NCBI RefSeq assembly: GCF_954871325.1
Contig: NC_088778.1
Span: forward strand, 17,635,666-17,699,665
DNA length: 64,000 nucleotides
From: Gordionus sp. m RMFG-2023
Taxonomy: Eukaryota > Nematomorpha > Gordioida > Chordodea > Parachordodidae
Direction: 5' to 3'
Shown here: piece by piece, positions 33,481-44,507 of the stretch
Position numbering within the stretch: the first letter of the stretch is position 1
How the letters are laid out: the number at the start of each line of letters is the position of its first letter
Notes under the pieces: model-generated
The model's input: the letters and a program-made list of their open reading frames with translations, nothing else
Databases searched by the model: none
What the model was told of the DNA's origin: nothing
Translations under genes and position numbers: made by a program

Positions 33481-34252
33481 AGGGTTTTGCCGATCCACAT
33501 ATTTTTCACCGATCCGATATTGTAAACCGATCCGATATTTATAATGATTTTTAATCACCCCTGTTTGAACCAAATGTAATTAAGAAATCAATTTTTTTTA
33601 AGAAAAAATCGAATTATGAATTTAATTTAATTTTTTTATTTCTACAATTAAGACTATAATAAAAATATATATATTTAATAATATATCCAATTTATGTTGG
33701 TATAAATTATAAAATTGTAATATTTAATATATAAAATTATAATATATTAGATTTTTTAATAAATATGAGAGCCTCCAGAATTTCTGGGAATAAGCTTCTA
33801 CGATATGGACTATCTATATCTCCTGCCATACTGAAGGCAGACTCAGATGATTCCGCAGATAACGCATTTTGCAAAATTATCTTTGTCTTTTGTAAAATAT
33901 TTCCATAATTCAGATACCATATTTAAAAAAATTCTTTTATTTAAAGTATAAATAAAAAAATTGGCGTTATTTAAAAAGATTTAAAATAAATAAAACTTTG
34001 GATGTTCCTTTCTATTTATATAAAAAAAAACTTTCAAAATACCATAAATCTATTTTAAAAAAGAAATAAAATTTTAAAAACTATTTAGAAAATATTATAA
34101 TAATGTAAAATAAATATACATAACATAAAATAAAATAACAAAAAAAAGTAAAAAGATCGGATCAGGTTTTTACAGGTATCGACCCGATCCGATATTTTCG
34201 AAAAACGTTAAATATAGGTACCGATCCAATATTTAATATCGGCACAGCCCTA
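33481..34252 (-). mobile_element. 772-bp hAT deletion derivative, AGGGCTGTGCCGAT family
   Basis: The right end is ATCGGCACAGCCCTA, followed by GATGTTAT (34253-34260). The left end, agggttttgccgatcc, is preceded by gatgtta (33474-33480), so the 8-bp TSD is kept except for one or two bases at the junction. Subterminal copies of ccgatccgatat occur at both ends. On the minus strand at about 33745-33890 an open stretch reads ALSAESSESAFSMAGDI and LFPEILEALIFIKK, the hAT dimerisation domain (compare SSERVFS-AG). A tip of the same family starts at about 45524. Confidence 0.88.
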
Positions 34253-35354
34253 GATGTTATATTATTTTAAATATATTTGTTAATTTGGTTTCTTTCATAT
34301 ATGTTTTTTAATAATGTATTTTTTCTAGTGCTATAAACATTTCTAAAGAAATTCGAATGCATTCAACGTTCATTGGCAAAAATCGATCTGTTCACATTAT
34401 AAAAATAGAAACGCGTTCACATTCATTCAAAACTTTATGAATAAATTTTTTTAAATATTTAATTTAAAATAAATAAATATCTTAATTAATAGTTTTAAGT
34501 GAATTTAAAAATAATATTTTATTTATTAAAAAAAAATTTCTTATTAATTTTTATATATTAAAATTTAATTGTTTATAAAATATAAAAATAATACTTAAAA
34601 TTTGTTCAACTATTTATATATAAAACACTTGAAAAATATTAAAAATAATATCGAAATTTCAAATAATCATATAAAAATAAATAAATTTTCTATAAGATAT
34701 TAACTATTTTATATCTATGTATGTAAATATAATATTTAATTATTTTTACTTTATAAATCTATTATAATAATTATAATTATTTAATAAGTCTATAAAATAT
34801 ATCAATCGGAAATAAATATTACAATCAATCTCTTTAAATTATAACGTAAAGATTTAAAAACATATACTTTTTGATCACATTTTACATTTGTTAAGGATAG
34901 AAGGAATAGGTTCTAAATCGAATCGCTAAAATAAAAATCGTTAAAAATTGAGAATCTCGCTTATATCTGAGAAAATTTATCAAGTAAACTTGAAAGAGCG
35001 CAATAATAATATTTCCTCTATTTTTAATAAATTTATAAAAATTCATTTTAAATACAAATGTTTACTTTCAAGGAGATATAAGCGAGATTCCTAATTTTTA
35101 TCGATTTTATTATTAACGATTTAGAATGGGAACCGATAGAATTAGTTTATTAAATACATGGTGTTACTGTAAAGTATTTATTTTATTTTGGCCATGGTAT
35201 TCAGTATCATATAACGAAATAAAAACTTCCATGCTTACGATAATCTATAAATTAAAATAATATACAAATTGGACAGAAATAGTGTTATCAAATATGATAA
35301 AGGAAACAGCTGATTAAAAATAACCCTTTATATCTTAAAAAATTCATATTAATA
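34253..35354. other. AT-rich region with a small foldback repeat
   Basis: No gene. Within it, 34905-35145 forms an inverted repeat (separate entry). The rest is A/T-rich and unique. Confidence 0.45.
34905..35145. repeat. Foldback repeat with about 55-bp arms
   Basis: The left arm ttctaaatcgaatcgctaaa ... gagaatctcgcttatatct pairs with the right arm ggagatataagcgagattcc ... cgattttattattaacgatttagaa. The loop is about 90 bp. No TSD was confirmed, so it may be a MITE with eroded flanks or a local inverted duplication. Confidence 0.65.
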
Positions 35355-36640
35355 TTAAATTAATATTTATTTTCAAAATAAAAAGAAGAAGATAGATAAA
35401 AAAAAATTTTCTTTGCAATAACTTTTTTTAAAAAATACATTAGAAATTTTTTTAAATTTAAAGCATTATTCCAAAATTTTAATTTTACTATTAGTTATCT
35501 AAAGATTGAATGAAAATTCGAATTTAGGGTTTTCATTTCATTTTTATTTTTAAATTTTTTTATGATCAATATGAGACACCAAAATTAAAAAAAAATCATT
35601 TATTATTTATTTATTCTATGTAAATAAAATATACAAATCTATTATAAATTCAATCATTTATAGGAATTCATTGAATTCCATCTTCAATAAATTTTGTGGT
35701 GTGAGAATAAAAATTTGAAAAATTGTATGTAAAATAATTGCTCAAAATACTCGTAAATATAGCAATAACTTCTATTCCGTTAATTGGTTTAGGAGAATTC
35801 GATCGGTATTGATTTTTAATAACTCTGAAAATCGATCGGATTTTATTGCGGCGAATAGGGTGGTAAAAATATGATATTTGGATAATTATCGTCGCTCGAT
35901 GACTTGGAGCATTATCCATTCTAAGCAATGACGATGGTAGAGGTATGTTTTGAATTTTATGACAATGAAAGCCTCATCTATAATTGTGAATGTTTTCAAT
36001 CAACTTATTCCTATTGTGCATAGGACTGATATATTTTTTCCTTTGGAGGGAGGTAACTTAACAGATAGCCTTTTTCCTAAGGGTGCCCACCCATGCGAAA
36101 TACTGTGGGTATTAAGCCCTGTCTCGTCCAGGAAGAATACATCAAAGGAAATATTTTTCATCTTGTCACAATATTCTTTTCGAATTTGAATTACATATGG
36201 AGAGTTTCTCCTATCGGGTTCTTTTCTAACCCTTATCCGGCTCCAACCCATTAATTTAATACATTTTGATATAGCTGACTTGCTCAACCTTAGATATGGT
36301 GGTAAATTTTCTATTGTTTTTAATGGTATAGACGTTATTCTTACCAAACAATTCAGCTATATTCGACTGAAGTTCTTTGTTATCTTTCAGAGATAAAGGG
36401 TCGTCGTAATATTCAACAGAACGAATGTATAAATTTAGATCATGGACAATTGTCCTTGCATTGGGATGTTCATCAATTGGTTTGCTCAGCCATATTTCAG
36501 CAAATTCCATTTTTTCATCGCTCCAATTACCATTTTTTTCTAAAACGAATAAGATCAAAATTTGGTTGCTCGTGAATATTCGAATATTGACATCGGTTTG
36601 TAATGTCAGTTAGACATCTAAGGGATTTGATGGGATAGGT
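35355..36640 (-). mobile_element. Tc1/mariner-IS630-type element relic
   Basis: Contains the transposase remains at 35668-36558 plus a roughly 300-bp 3' flank (35355-35690). That flank is repeated in inverted orientation at about 40555-40865, so it belongs to an element family and not to host DNA. Terminal repeats and a TA duplication could not be fixed by eye, so both outer limits are approximate. Confidence 0.6.
35668..36558 (-). pseudogene. Tc1/IS630-type DDE transposase
   Basis: Read on the minus strand in three pieces. 36256-36558 carries the N-terminal part. 36000-36347 holds a helix-turn-helix-like LRLSKSAISKCIKLMGWSRI and then VFFLDETGLNTHSISHGW, the catalytic D-E-T-G segment of DDE_3 enzymes, with GKNISVLCTIGIS. 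35668-35928 holds LRMDNAPSHRA (second catalytic Asp), FYHPIRRNKIRSIFRVIKNQY (compare LPPYSPxLNPIExxFxxIK) and HTTKFIEDGI. At least two frameshifts separate the pieces. The intact enzyme excises and inserts at TA sites. Confidence 0.85.
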
Positions 36641-37202
36641 GAATAACTTTGGTATCTATTTGTTATTTCAGATAATTCTTCGAGAGAATATAGTTTCATT
36701 AGGTGTATCTAAAATTATGTACATAAAGTTAGTAAATAATCGAATATTATATTAACAACTGAAACTGGAGATAGATTCCAAATACTAGCGAAAGTAAAAT
36801 TTGACCTTTAAAAAAATAGAAATATCGTTTTTAATTGGAAAAAAAATAATTATTAGAAGTTTTAATTTAAGTTAAATTACCGGAAGTTTTTAAAAATAAT
36901 AGTTTTTCTCAACATTTTCTTTCAATTAAGTTTTTAAAGGGTGTGTTTATCTCAAAAAGTTTTTACAATAATTAAGGAATATTATTTAACTATATAAGAA
37001 TGTTTTTTTCACATTATGGAAATGTGTTACAACAAATATTATTACTGTAATAGTTTTGCAATATCTGTATGGTTTTTATGCAATTCGTTAAATAGCATAT
37101 TACAAATTTGTTTAACTGGGGCTGATGTAAAATCTTTTCTTTCATTATACATACTAAAATCTAAGATTTTAATAAAACAGATAAATATATTAATATCAAC
37201 AT
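36641..37202. other. AT-rich region, no gene seen
   Basis: The short frame at 37016-37261 has no recognisable domain and runs into the neighbouring element. The last eight bases ATCAACAT (37195-37202) are the TSD of the next element. Confidence 0.4.
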
Positions 37203-37499
37203 TAGTAATCTGCATCGGGCCTAATTTTTCATGCCCGGCCCGCCCCGAAATTTTTTTTTAAAAAATTTGCCGGCCCGGCCTGAACCTAAATTTTTTTAAA
37301 AAAGTTTTGCCGGTGTGGCATGATACATTAACTCCCCTTATCATATACCTCTGAGTTAAGATATCACTATGATAGATTAATTCCCTCTTTGATAAATAGT
37401 GTTAAGGAGGGAGTTGATTAATAACAAAGATCTTAATTACAATGTAAATTGATAGGGAGAGTTATATGATCATGCAGTTTTTTTTATTTACTGAATTTC

Positions 37500-37627
37500 T
37501 TGTTAGTCGTTTTAGTCGCCTAAATTAGACGACTAATAGACTAATTTAGTCGCTAAAGTTTTTAATCGATTTCCATGATTACGACTATTAGTCGTAGTCG
37601 TAAGAACTCGACTAATTAACAACACTA
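37500..37627. mobile_element. Partial TAGTGTTGTTAA-family element
   Basis: Ends ctaattaacaacacta at 37627. Its subterminal part is made of tagtcg/cgacta palindromes (ttagtcgcctaaattagacgac, in two halves). The left tip is missing, so no TSD can be read. Nested in the element 37203-38306. Confidence 0.65.
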
Positions 37628-37689
37628 CTCATAAGCGTCAATATAGCTAAAAATATAAACTTTAAGCATCACCTGTCATGTCAATAATG

Positions 37690-37918
37690 CTATATATAAA
37701 CTTTTAATATTACATTTCAGTCATTAATGTCAGTATTACTAAATAATAAAAACTTTTAACATTATATATCAGTCATTAATGTCAGTATTACTAAATAAAA
37801 GAAACTTTTAACATTACATGTCAGTCATTAATGTCAGTATTACTAAATAAAAGAAACTTTTAACATTACATGTCAGTCATAAATGTCAGTATTACAATTT
37901 TATAATGATATTTTATTA
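37690..37918. repeat. Tandem repeat, about 4-5 units of about 54 bp
   Basis: Units read tcagtcattaatgtcagt / attactaaataaaagaaac / ttttaacattacatg. The last copies are nearly identical and the first is divergent. Confidence 0.85.
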
Positions 37919-38306
37919 TTATAATTACAATCATAAATGTCAGTCTTACTAAAGGGAGTTAATTTAAATTTAAGTTAAAATATCATGTTACATCGGCCCA
38001 GCTCGAAACAGAATTTTTTTAAAAAAAATTTACCGGCCCGAATTTATTTAAACATAAAAATAAATTTTTATAATTACTCAAAATAAAAGATATATGTTAT
38101 ATGACGTCTAATTTCTATAAATAAAATCAAATATTTAATTTTACATAAAAAATTCAACATAAAATAGATAAATTTTAAAAAATTTCCAAGGCCCGATCCG
38201 CCCCCCAAATTTTTATTAAAAATATTAGGCCCGACCCGGCCCGAAAAGCCGAATACTCCTAATTTTAACATGGGGCCAGCTAGTAGTATGGATTTGCAGA
38301 TCTCTA

Positions 38307-40289
38307 ATCAACATTATATATCACTACCAGTAAAAAAGGATTGGACTTTTCTTTTTGATTGAACGATAAAAGGACTTTATAAAAATTTTTATGGTCGAAA
38401 TCACAATTTTTGAATTATATAAACTGCTTTGATATAGATATCTATATATATACTGTCAAAATACCGAAATAATAAAATTAAACTTTAAATCCCTCACCTC
38501 ACTAATTAAAATACGTTTAATTAAAGAATAATAAAAATGATTTGCGAGGATTAATCATCTGTTTAGCTCAATGTTTTATATAAGACTTGTTCTTAGCGCC
38601 TTGCAAATTTAATTTATTTTGGACTGAGCTCCATCCAAATTTATTCTTAGTCCCAAGCCCATAATTTTATTTCCGTCATGAGCTTGGCCTATCCCAATAA
38701 TTGAAAAATATAAATAAACGTATATTTAAACGATTAAATAATACAAACATTTAATTCATTTACATTAATCCTAGAGAAACCATTATAACCTATCGCATAG
38801 AATCTTTTTTATATATTTTGAGTCAATTTCCGAAAAAATTGTTTTTAGACCCAAGCCCGATTTTAGACCAATTTTCAAGTTCCATTAAGTCTGTTTAAAG
38901 GCCGATAAATATATAAATGTAATTTTCATCAAACTGCATTCCTAATATCGCAAGAAATGCATTCGCGAATCGCGATAATGCTTTCGCTATAATACATTCA
39001 CGACAATGTATAAGTAATATATTCAGGTAAGTCATTCGGGGTAATGGATCGATTCACTATAATAACTTTACGAGGTAATCAACAGTTAAAAATATATGAA
39101 ATTTAGTATAAGATGTCATAAAAAATATAGCAGTATAAAAAAATATTAAAAATAACGACCATGTAAAATTTGAAAAAAATTTTTAAAAAAAGGATAAAGA
39201 AGAAAAGAATAAATTTAAAATATAAACCATCCAAAGGCCTTCAAATAGGGAGCCTAATATTATTCATAAAATTAATGATGGAAAAAATTATATAATCTTA
39301 AAAATTATTGCCACTTTCGGGGAGGGGGGGGATGTATGTTGTTTTTTTCATTTAAGATATTTAAAAAAAGGTTTTTCTACAAATTTTTATTGATATTTTA
39401 GAAAGTTTTTTCTACAAATTTTTATTGATATTTTAGAAAGTTTTTTCTACAAATTTTTATTAATATTATAGAAAGTTTTTTCTACAAATTTTTATTTAAG
39501 ATATTTTAAAAAGTTTTTTCTACAAAATTTTGTATTGGGGGTCAAATATAGAAATTCTTAATTCCGCAGCGTTTATATATGGGGGAGGGAGGGGTGTAGG
39601 AGAATTTGCCTACAAATTTAATTTTTTATTTAGTGATAAATTAAATCTATCTATCTTAGATATAATCGGTTAGAAAAACAAATTATTTCCACTATCGGGT
39701 CAATCATTCGCAAAATTTTGTTGATCCAAATGTCAGATTGATTACACTCAAAAAGTCGAAAGGCTGTGGCGGGATCTAAAAGCAAACTATAAAAGACATG
39801 GGGATCGGGATAATATTCATGAATATCTTCTTATAGATATTTTCGAAAATACCTATTATTAAATCGTTTAGATATTTTTATTCATTTTATTAATGATTGT
39901 ATAAATTTCAATTATATATTTCAATTTAATGAATACAATTGCGTCATTTAATACTATATTTCGATTTAACCCTTCACTACAAAGGTTAAAAAAATCACTT
40001 AAACTTCAAAGGTGGGTCAATTTTACCCCTATTTTGATTATTTTCAGAACAAAGTTATGCTAATTTTCCTAAAGTTGCTTAAATTTTATTTATTTAAGGG
40101 ATCTTCCTTTAATTATAGTATTATAACCAAAATAAATTTAAAATGCAATGTTTCATCTACCAAAAATTTACCTTATCCCTATACCCCTTTAAAAACTTTG
40201 TAGGCATTTAGTAATTTTCCTAAAGTTGCTAAATATTTTTTTATTATGGGATCTTCCTCTAATTATAGTATCACCAAAAAAAATTTAAA
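38307..40289. other. AT-rich region, no gene seen
   Basis: Nothing coding. A GC-poor tandem repeat lies at 39366-39530 (own entry), G-runs at about 39320 and 39582-39600 may be eroded transposon tips, and the frame at 40012-40203 has no recognisable domain. Confidence 0.4.
39366..39530. repeat. Tandem repeat, about 5 units of 37-38 bp
   Basis: Units read gttttttctacaaattttt / attgatattttagaaa, with small changes. Function unknown. Confidence 0.85.
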
Positions 40290-40452
40290 AAAATGGCTAA
40301 CTCAATATTTTAGCCAGAAAAATATTATTTAAGCCTCGAGATTTCGTTAATAGATGTTCAACCCTTTGTGCCACCTCTGAGCAAAATCTTAAGGTTTGCA
40401 TAATATTTTTCTTAATAAAATATTGAGTTAGTCGTTTTTAAAAATTGGCTTC
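40290..40452. mobile_element. Relic of the 223-bp TAGTGTTGTTAA MITE (core only)
   Basis: The core atggctaactcaatattttagccag ... (in two parts) aatattgagttagtcg matches the interior of 2545-2767, including ttaagcctcgagatttc and tgagcaaa...cttaaggtttgcataatattttt. The terminal 12-mers are lost. Confidence 0.8.
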
Positions 40453-41375
40453 CCCCGAATCGCGTTCAATGACGCTTTTTTGAAAAAAAATGATAAACCA
40501 CGTTCCTTTTATTTTTAACAAACTTTGGAAAACGTAAATACTTCTTTTTTTGACGAACGCATTCGTTAGATGGAATTCAATGCATCCATCCTTTAAATGA
40601 TTGAATTTATATTTGATTTTTATATTTTATTTACATAGAATAAATAAATAATAAATGATTTTATTTAATTTTGGTGTCTCAAATTGATCATAAAAAAAAT
40701 CTAAAAATAAAAATGAAGTGAAAACCCAAATTCGAATTTTCATTTAATCTTTAGATAACTAATAGTAAAATTAAAATATTGGAATAACACTTTAAATTTT
40801 AAAAAATTTCTAATGTATTTTTAAAAAAAAGTTATTGTAAAGAAAATTTTTTTTATATAATTTATTTAAAATTCTCATTTTCCGATTTAAACTTGTGCCC
40901 AAAATATAAAAACTATATTCGATTCATAACTTTGACTTTAGTTTTCATTAAAGTTTAAAAAAATTTATTATTAAAAATTTCGCCAACTTGCGGATTGAAT
41001 ATTATAGAGTTATATCTTTACATTATGATTATTTTATAATTTTATTAAAAGATTTAAACAATCTATCAATAGTGATGAAAGATAATTATTAATTTAAATT
41101 AATTAATTATTGAATATAGCTAGTAATTTAATTTTTAAAACTTGTTTATATCATAAGAAAATAAATCTCAACTCAATTATAGATTATAAATATAAAAATT
41201 TTACCTAACCATTTCTTGTTTTCCTTCATTGTAGTTCGCATAGGCATATGCACTTTAGTCAAACCAAGAAAGAAAGAAAATATTAATCATGCTTCTAAAA
41301 AATATAAATCGGTTGGTATTATTTGTTTTTCAAAAAACAATTAATTATTATTTGATTCGAAAATTTATTTTTTTA
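40453..41375. other. AT-rich region with an inverted copy of the Tc1-type element flank
   Basis: About 40555-40865 is the reverse complement of 35355-35690 (ggtgtctcaaattgatcat, aaaattcgaattttcattta, aagttattgtaaagaaaa and their partners). No coding part accompanies it. The remainder is AT-rich without features. Confidence 0.6.
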
Positions 41376-41389
41376 TTTTTTTTTTCTCT

Positions 41390-43098
41390 TTAGCTTTCAC
41401 TTTTTCTGGTGGTAAGCTCCTTCAACATCTCTCTCCACTTTATGTTATTCATACAATCTCTTTTATCTATTTTATACTTCTTTATATTGGCTCTAACTTT
41501 ATGGCCCCATTGAAGTTTTGGCCTTCCTCTTTTACGTTTGCCCATCACTTCCAAACTTTCAACTTTATTTCCTATGTAGTTCATAGGCCTTCTCATTGTG
41601 TGCCCATACCACCTAAGTCTGTTTACCATTAACTTAGTCTTAATGGGCACTACCTTTAAACTATTTAGTATTCTTGTACTGCGCACCTTATCCTTTCTTG
41701 TTACCCCAGCAATCATCCTCAGCATTCTCATCTCCATAGTTTGTAGACTTCTCTCGTCTGATTCTTTGGTTGGCCATGTTTCCGAACTATATAGAATAGT
41801 TGGTTGTACTATGGAACTGTAGATTTTTCCCTTTAATTTGTGTGGGATTCTTTTGTCAAATAGCACTCCAGATAAAGATCTCCACTTTAACCACCCTTGA
41901 TTAATCTTATTCTTTATCTCTTTTTCTATTGTGCCGTTTGTTTGTATAGTGGAGCACAAATATTTGCAGTTTTTAATTGCGGATATCTGCCAATCATTTA
42001 TATCAATACTCTCCGTTTCATCTCCTCCTATCACCATATACTCCGTCTTTTCTCTATTTACTTTTAATCCGTGCGTTTCTAGGATATTTATCCAATTCAC
42101 TAACCTTTCTTTCATTTCATCCTTGGATTCGGCAAGTATCACAATATCATCTGCAAATATCATATTCCACGGGACTGTTTGAGGTATAGACTGTGCTAAT
42201 ACATCTATTACTGTAATGAAGAGAAGTGGGCTGAGAGCCGACCCTTGATGAACTCCTTCGGCTATTGTGAAGCCTGCTGAAGTACCTGTTGTGCTACGGA
42301 CCATTGTTGTATGTCCCATATACATATCCTGTATTATTCTTATATATTTTTCGGGAACTTTTTTGTGGCGTAGCGCCCACCAGATAAGTTTTCTTGGGAT
42401 TCTATCGAAGGCCTTTTCTAGATCGAGAAAGACCATGTGTAGCTTTTTGTTCTTTTCTCTGTATTTTTCACTCATTTGCCTAATTGCATGGATAGCATCG
42501 GTTGTTGATCTTCCAGGCATAAAGCCAAACTGTGTCTCTCCTATTTCGATTATATCTCTTAATCTTTTTTCTATTATTTTTTCGTATAGTTTTAGACAGT
42601 GTGACATTAGTTTTATGCCCCTGTAATTTTGACAATTGTGTGGATCCCCTTTATTTTTGAAGATAGGAACTAGATAGCTCTTCCTCCATTTTTGGGGAAC
42701 CTCTTCATTTCCAAGTATTTTTATTGTGCTTTAAGGCTTTCTATTGGAATATCGTCTGGACCCCTAGCTTTGTTGTTTTTCATATGCTTGAGGCATGTGA
42801 TTATTTCTTGTTCCGTTATAGGTTGTACAAGGTTTTGACAAGGGGAGTGTTCATCGAGATGCAATATGTGGGAATTAAAGTTGAGAAGCTCCTGAAAATA
42901 TTCTTTCCATCTATTCATTATTTCTTTTTCCTTTATTATCAATTTCCCATCTTTATTTTTGATTACTTTCGGAGCTCCGTTTATATCCCTAGAGTTCTTT
43001 TCTCGCTGTTTGGCTAATCTGTATATTTTATTTTGCCCTTCTTTGGTATGTAGATCTTCGTACATGTCATCGTATGCCATAGATTTGGCCCTAGCCAC
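41390..43098 (-). pseudogene. RTE LINE linker and reverse transcriptase
   Basis: 42721-43098 is the linker with EIITCLKHMKNNKARGPDD, the entry to RT. Around 42608-42720, in another frame, lies VPIFKNKGDPHNCQNYRG. The main 405-residue part (42607 down to 41390) shows QFGFMPGRST (26-35), FLDLEKAFDRIPR, HQGSALSPLLF (120-130), IFADDIVIL (150-158, catalytic Asp pair), KYLCS..Q..G, ILYSSETWP, RLRWYGHTMRRP and KRKRGRPKLQW. This is typical of the RTE clade. It copies its own RNA at the nicked site. One frameshift separates linker and RT. Confidence 0.92.
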
Positions 43099-43212
43099 CG
43101 CCTTTGTAGCTAATCTCTTGGATTTTTTGTATCTTGACTTGTCATCTGCATTTTTGGATTTGTACCATATTTTATAAAGGGCTTTTTTCTCCTGTATAGT
43201 GGTTTGTACCTC

Positions 43213-44287
43213 TTAATTCCACCACCATAGTTCTTTGTGTGATTTGTTGCCTCCTCTTGTCAAGCCTAGCGTCGATTTTGCAGTGTCTATTAATCTAGAT
43301 GAAAGGTCTGTCCTGATTTTTTCACTGACTTGTGAGCAATTTATTGTTTCAATGTTTACATTGATTGCAAAGGCATCTGTCATTGTTTTTAATTTACCCC
43401 ATTTGATGCATGGTTCCAGTTTTATCTTATTTTGAGTGGATTTATTTGAGATTTGTAAATCCATGATTAGTAGCTTGTGTTGTGCGGCGATATCTTCTCC
43501 TGGGATGACTTTGCAGTCTATTATATCTTTTAATCTTCTGCGAGAGATTAGCATGTAATCTATCTGTGTTTTCCTAGTACCACTTTCATATGTTATTAAA
43601 TGACTGTCTTTTTTCCTATAGTAGGTGTTGGTTAAGGCAAGGTCGAAGGCTTGCGTAAATTTCAGTACGTGCTCTCCTTCATCATTTCTTTCTCCGTATC
43701 CAAAACCACCATGATGCCTTGTAGCTATCTCTTGCTTTCCCCACATGCGCATTTAAGTCACCACCAATTATGACTAGGTCATCCTTAGGGATTTCCATTA
43801 CAGCTTCATCAAGGAAAGCTCTAAAGTCATCTTTCTCTTCTTCCTTGCAACCCGTTTGAGGAGCATATACTGATAGGATGTGTAGTATTGATTGACCAAT
43901 GCAGAGTTTTATCTTCATTAGTCTATCAGAGATCCTGTTGACTTCTACTACTGAAGAGGTTAGGTCTTGGCTGAGGATGATGCCGACACCGTTCCTATTG
44001 CTAACAAGTCCATTATAGTACAATTTATACCCATCTCCAATCATCAAAGTTTTCTGTCCTTTCCATTTCGTCTCTTGTATACACGCTATATCAACTTTTC
44101 TCTTGTTCAACATTGATGCCAATTCTCTCGTCTTACCTTTAAGCGTCCCAATATTCAAACTTGCCAGTCTTGTCTTCTTTGCTTTGACCTTTACTTTATT
44201 TTTCACAGGATGGAGGTCTACACCCTGCGCGTCGCATGGAGGGAACGCCCTAGCTTTCATATTCATATTTTCATTTGTGTCCTTCAT
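43213..44287 (-). pseudogene. RTE LINE endonuclease domain (EEP/APE type)
   Basis: The 201-residue first part (44287 down to 43682) shows LASLNIGTL (catalytic Asn), CIQETKW (residues 69-75, catalytic Glu), SVYAPQ (139-144) and GGDLNAHVGK (175-184, Asp and Asn). After a frameshift near 43740 the second part (43752 down to 43213) continues with GFGYGERNDEG, LTNTYYRK, TRKTQIDYMLISRR and PGEDIAAQHKLLIMDL, the S/D-H end of the fold. The enzyme nicks target DNA to prime reverse transcription. The catalytic residues are all visible, so decay is recent. Confidence 0.9.
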
Positions 44288-44431
44288 TTGTTTATTGGAC
44301 AGGTATCCTTAGCACCCGGCTGTCCAGGCCTGTCGGTGACCGGGGTGTCATCTCTAAGCTCCGAAATTCATCATACCATATGTCTTTACACATCAGTCAT
44401 CGAAGAAAAACTTGAAAGTTTTTATGGTTCT
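44288..44431 (-). other. 5' leader of the RTE LINE
   Basis: About 140 bp, GC-richer than the surroundings (tccaggcctgtcggtgaccggggtgtc), between the first Met of the endonuclease part and the tRNA-like sequence. No frame. Confidence 0.5.
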
Positions 44432-44505
44432 TACCAGGATTGAACCCGCGTCCTTGTTCATACTCGTGTTTCCAAGCCTACATCTTACCCATTAGGCCAC
44501 CCCGA
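44432..44505 (-). ncRNA. tRNA-like Pol III box pair at the LINE 5' side
   Basis: On the minus strand an A box TGGCCTAATGGGTAAGAT is followed about 37 nt later by a B box GGTTCAATCC. The arms of a true tRNA do not pair (acceptor strands unrelated, T-stem weak), and no T4 run follows directly, though aaaaactttcaagttttt lies about 5 nt downstream. It resembles the head of a tRNA-derived SINE. Its position abutting the LINE 5' leader suggests either a SINE-LINE junction or a LINE that took a Pol III-type promoter. Confidence 0.55.
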
Positions 44506-44507
44506 TA

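Larger units (their letters stand above)
37203..38306. mobile_element. 1.1-kb hAT derivative of the ggcccg family, with nested repeats
   Basis: It starts TAGTAATCTGCATCGGGCC and ends GGATTTGCAGATCTCTA, between perfect 8-bp TSDs ATCAACAT (37195-37202, 38307-38314). GC-rich subterminal clusters (gcccggcccgccccg; ggcccgacccggcccg) stand out from the AT background. The centre (about 37318-37990) is a second, nested foldback bounded by catgatacattaactcccc and gggagttaa...atatcatg. It includes a tip of the TAGTGTTGTTAA family ending at 37627 and a 54-bp tandem repeat. No transposase remains were seen. Confidence 0.9.
41370..44507 (-). mobile_element. Near full-length RTE-type LINE
   Basis: Minus-strand element with an APE-type endonuclease at the N-terminus, a linker, RT, and a C-terminal tail, about 3 kb, the usual compact size of RTE elements with a single long ORF. 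The coding parts are 43682-44287, 43213-43752, 42721-43098 and 41390-42607 and lie in different frames, so at least two to three frameshifts break it. It ends just before a T/A-rich tract at about 41370. A pseudo-tRNA box pair (44432-44505) lies at its 5' side. ttCGAAAA at 41357 and taCGAAAA at 44506 might be a short TSD, but this is weak. A 3' fragment of the same family is at 13864-14020. Confidence 0.88.

Noticed and set aside
42959-43177. Plus-strand frames across the LINE (also 41598-41822, 42267-42626, 44103-44443)
   Set aside because: Antisense shadows of the minus-strand RTE ORF.
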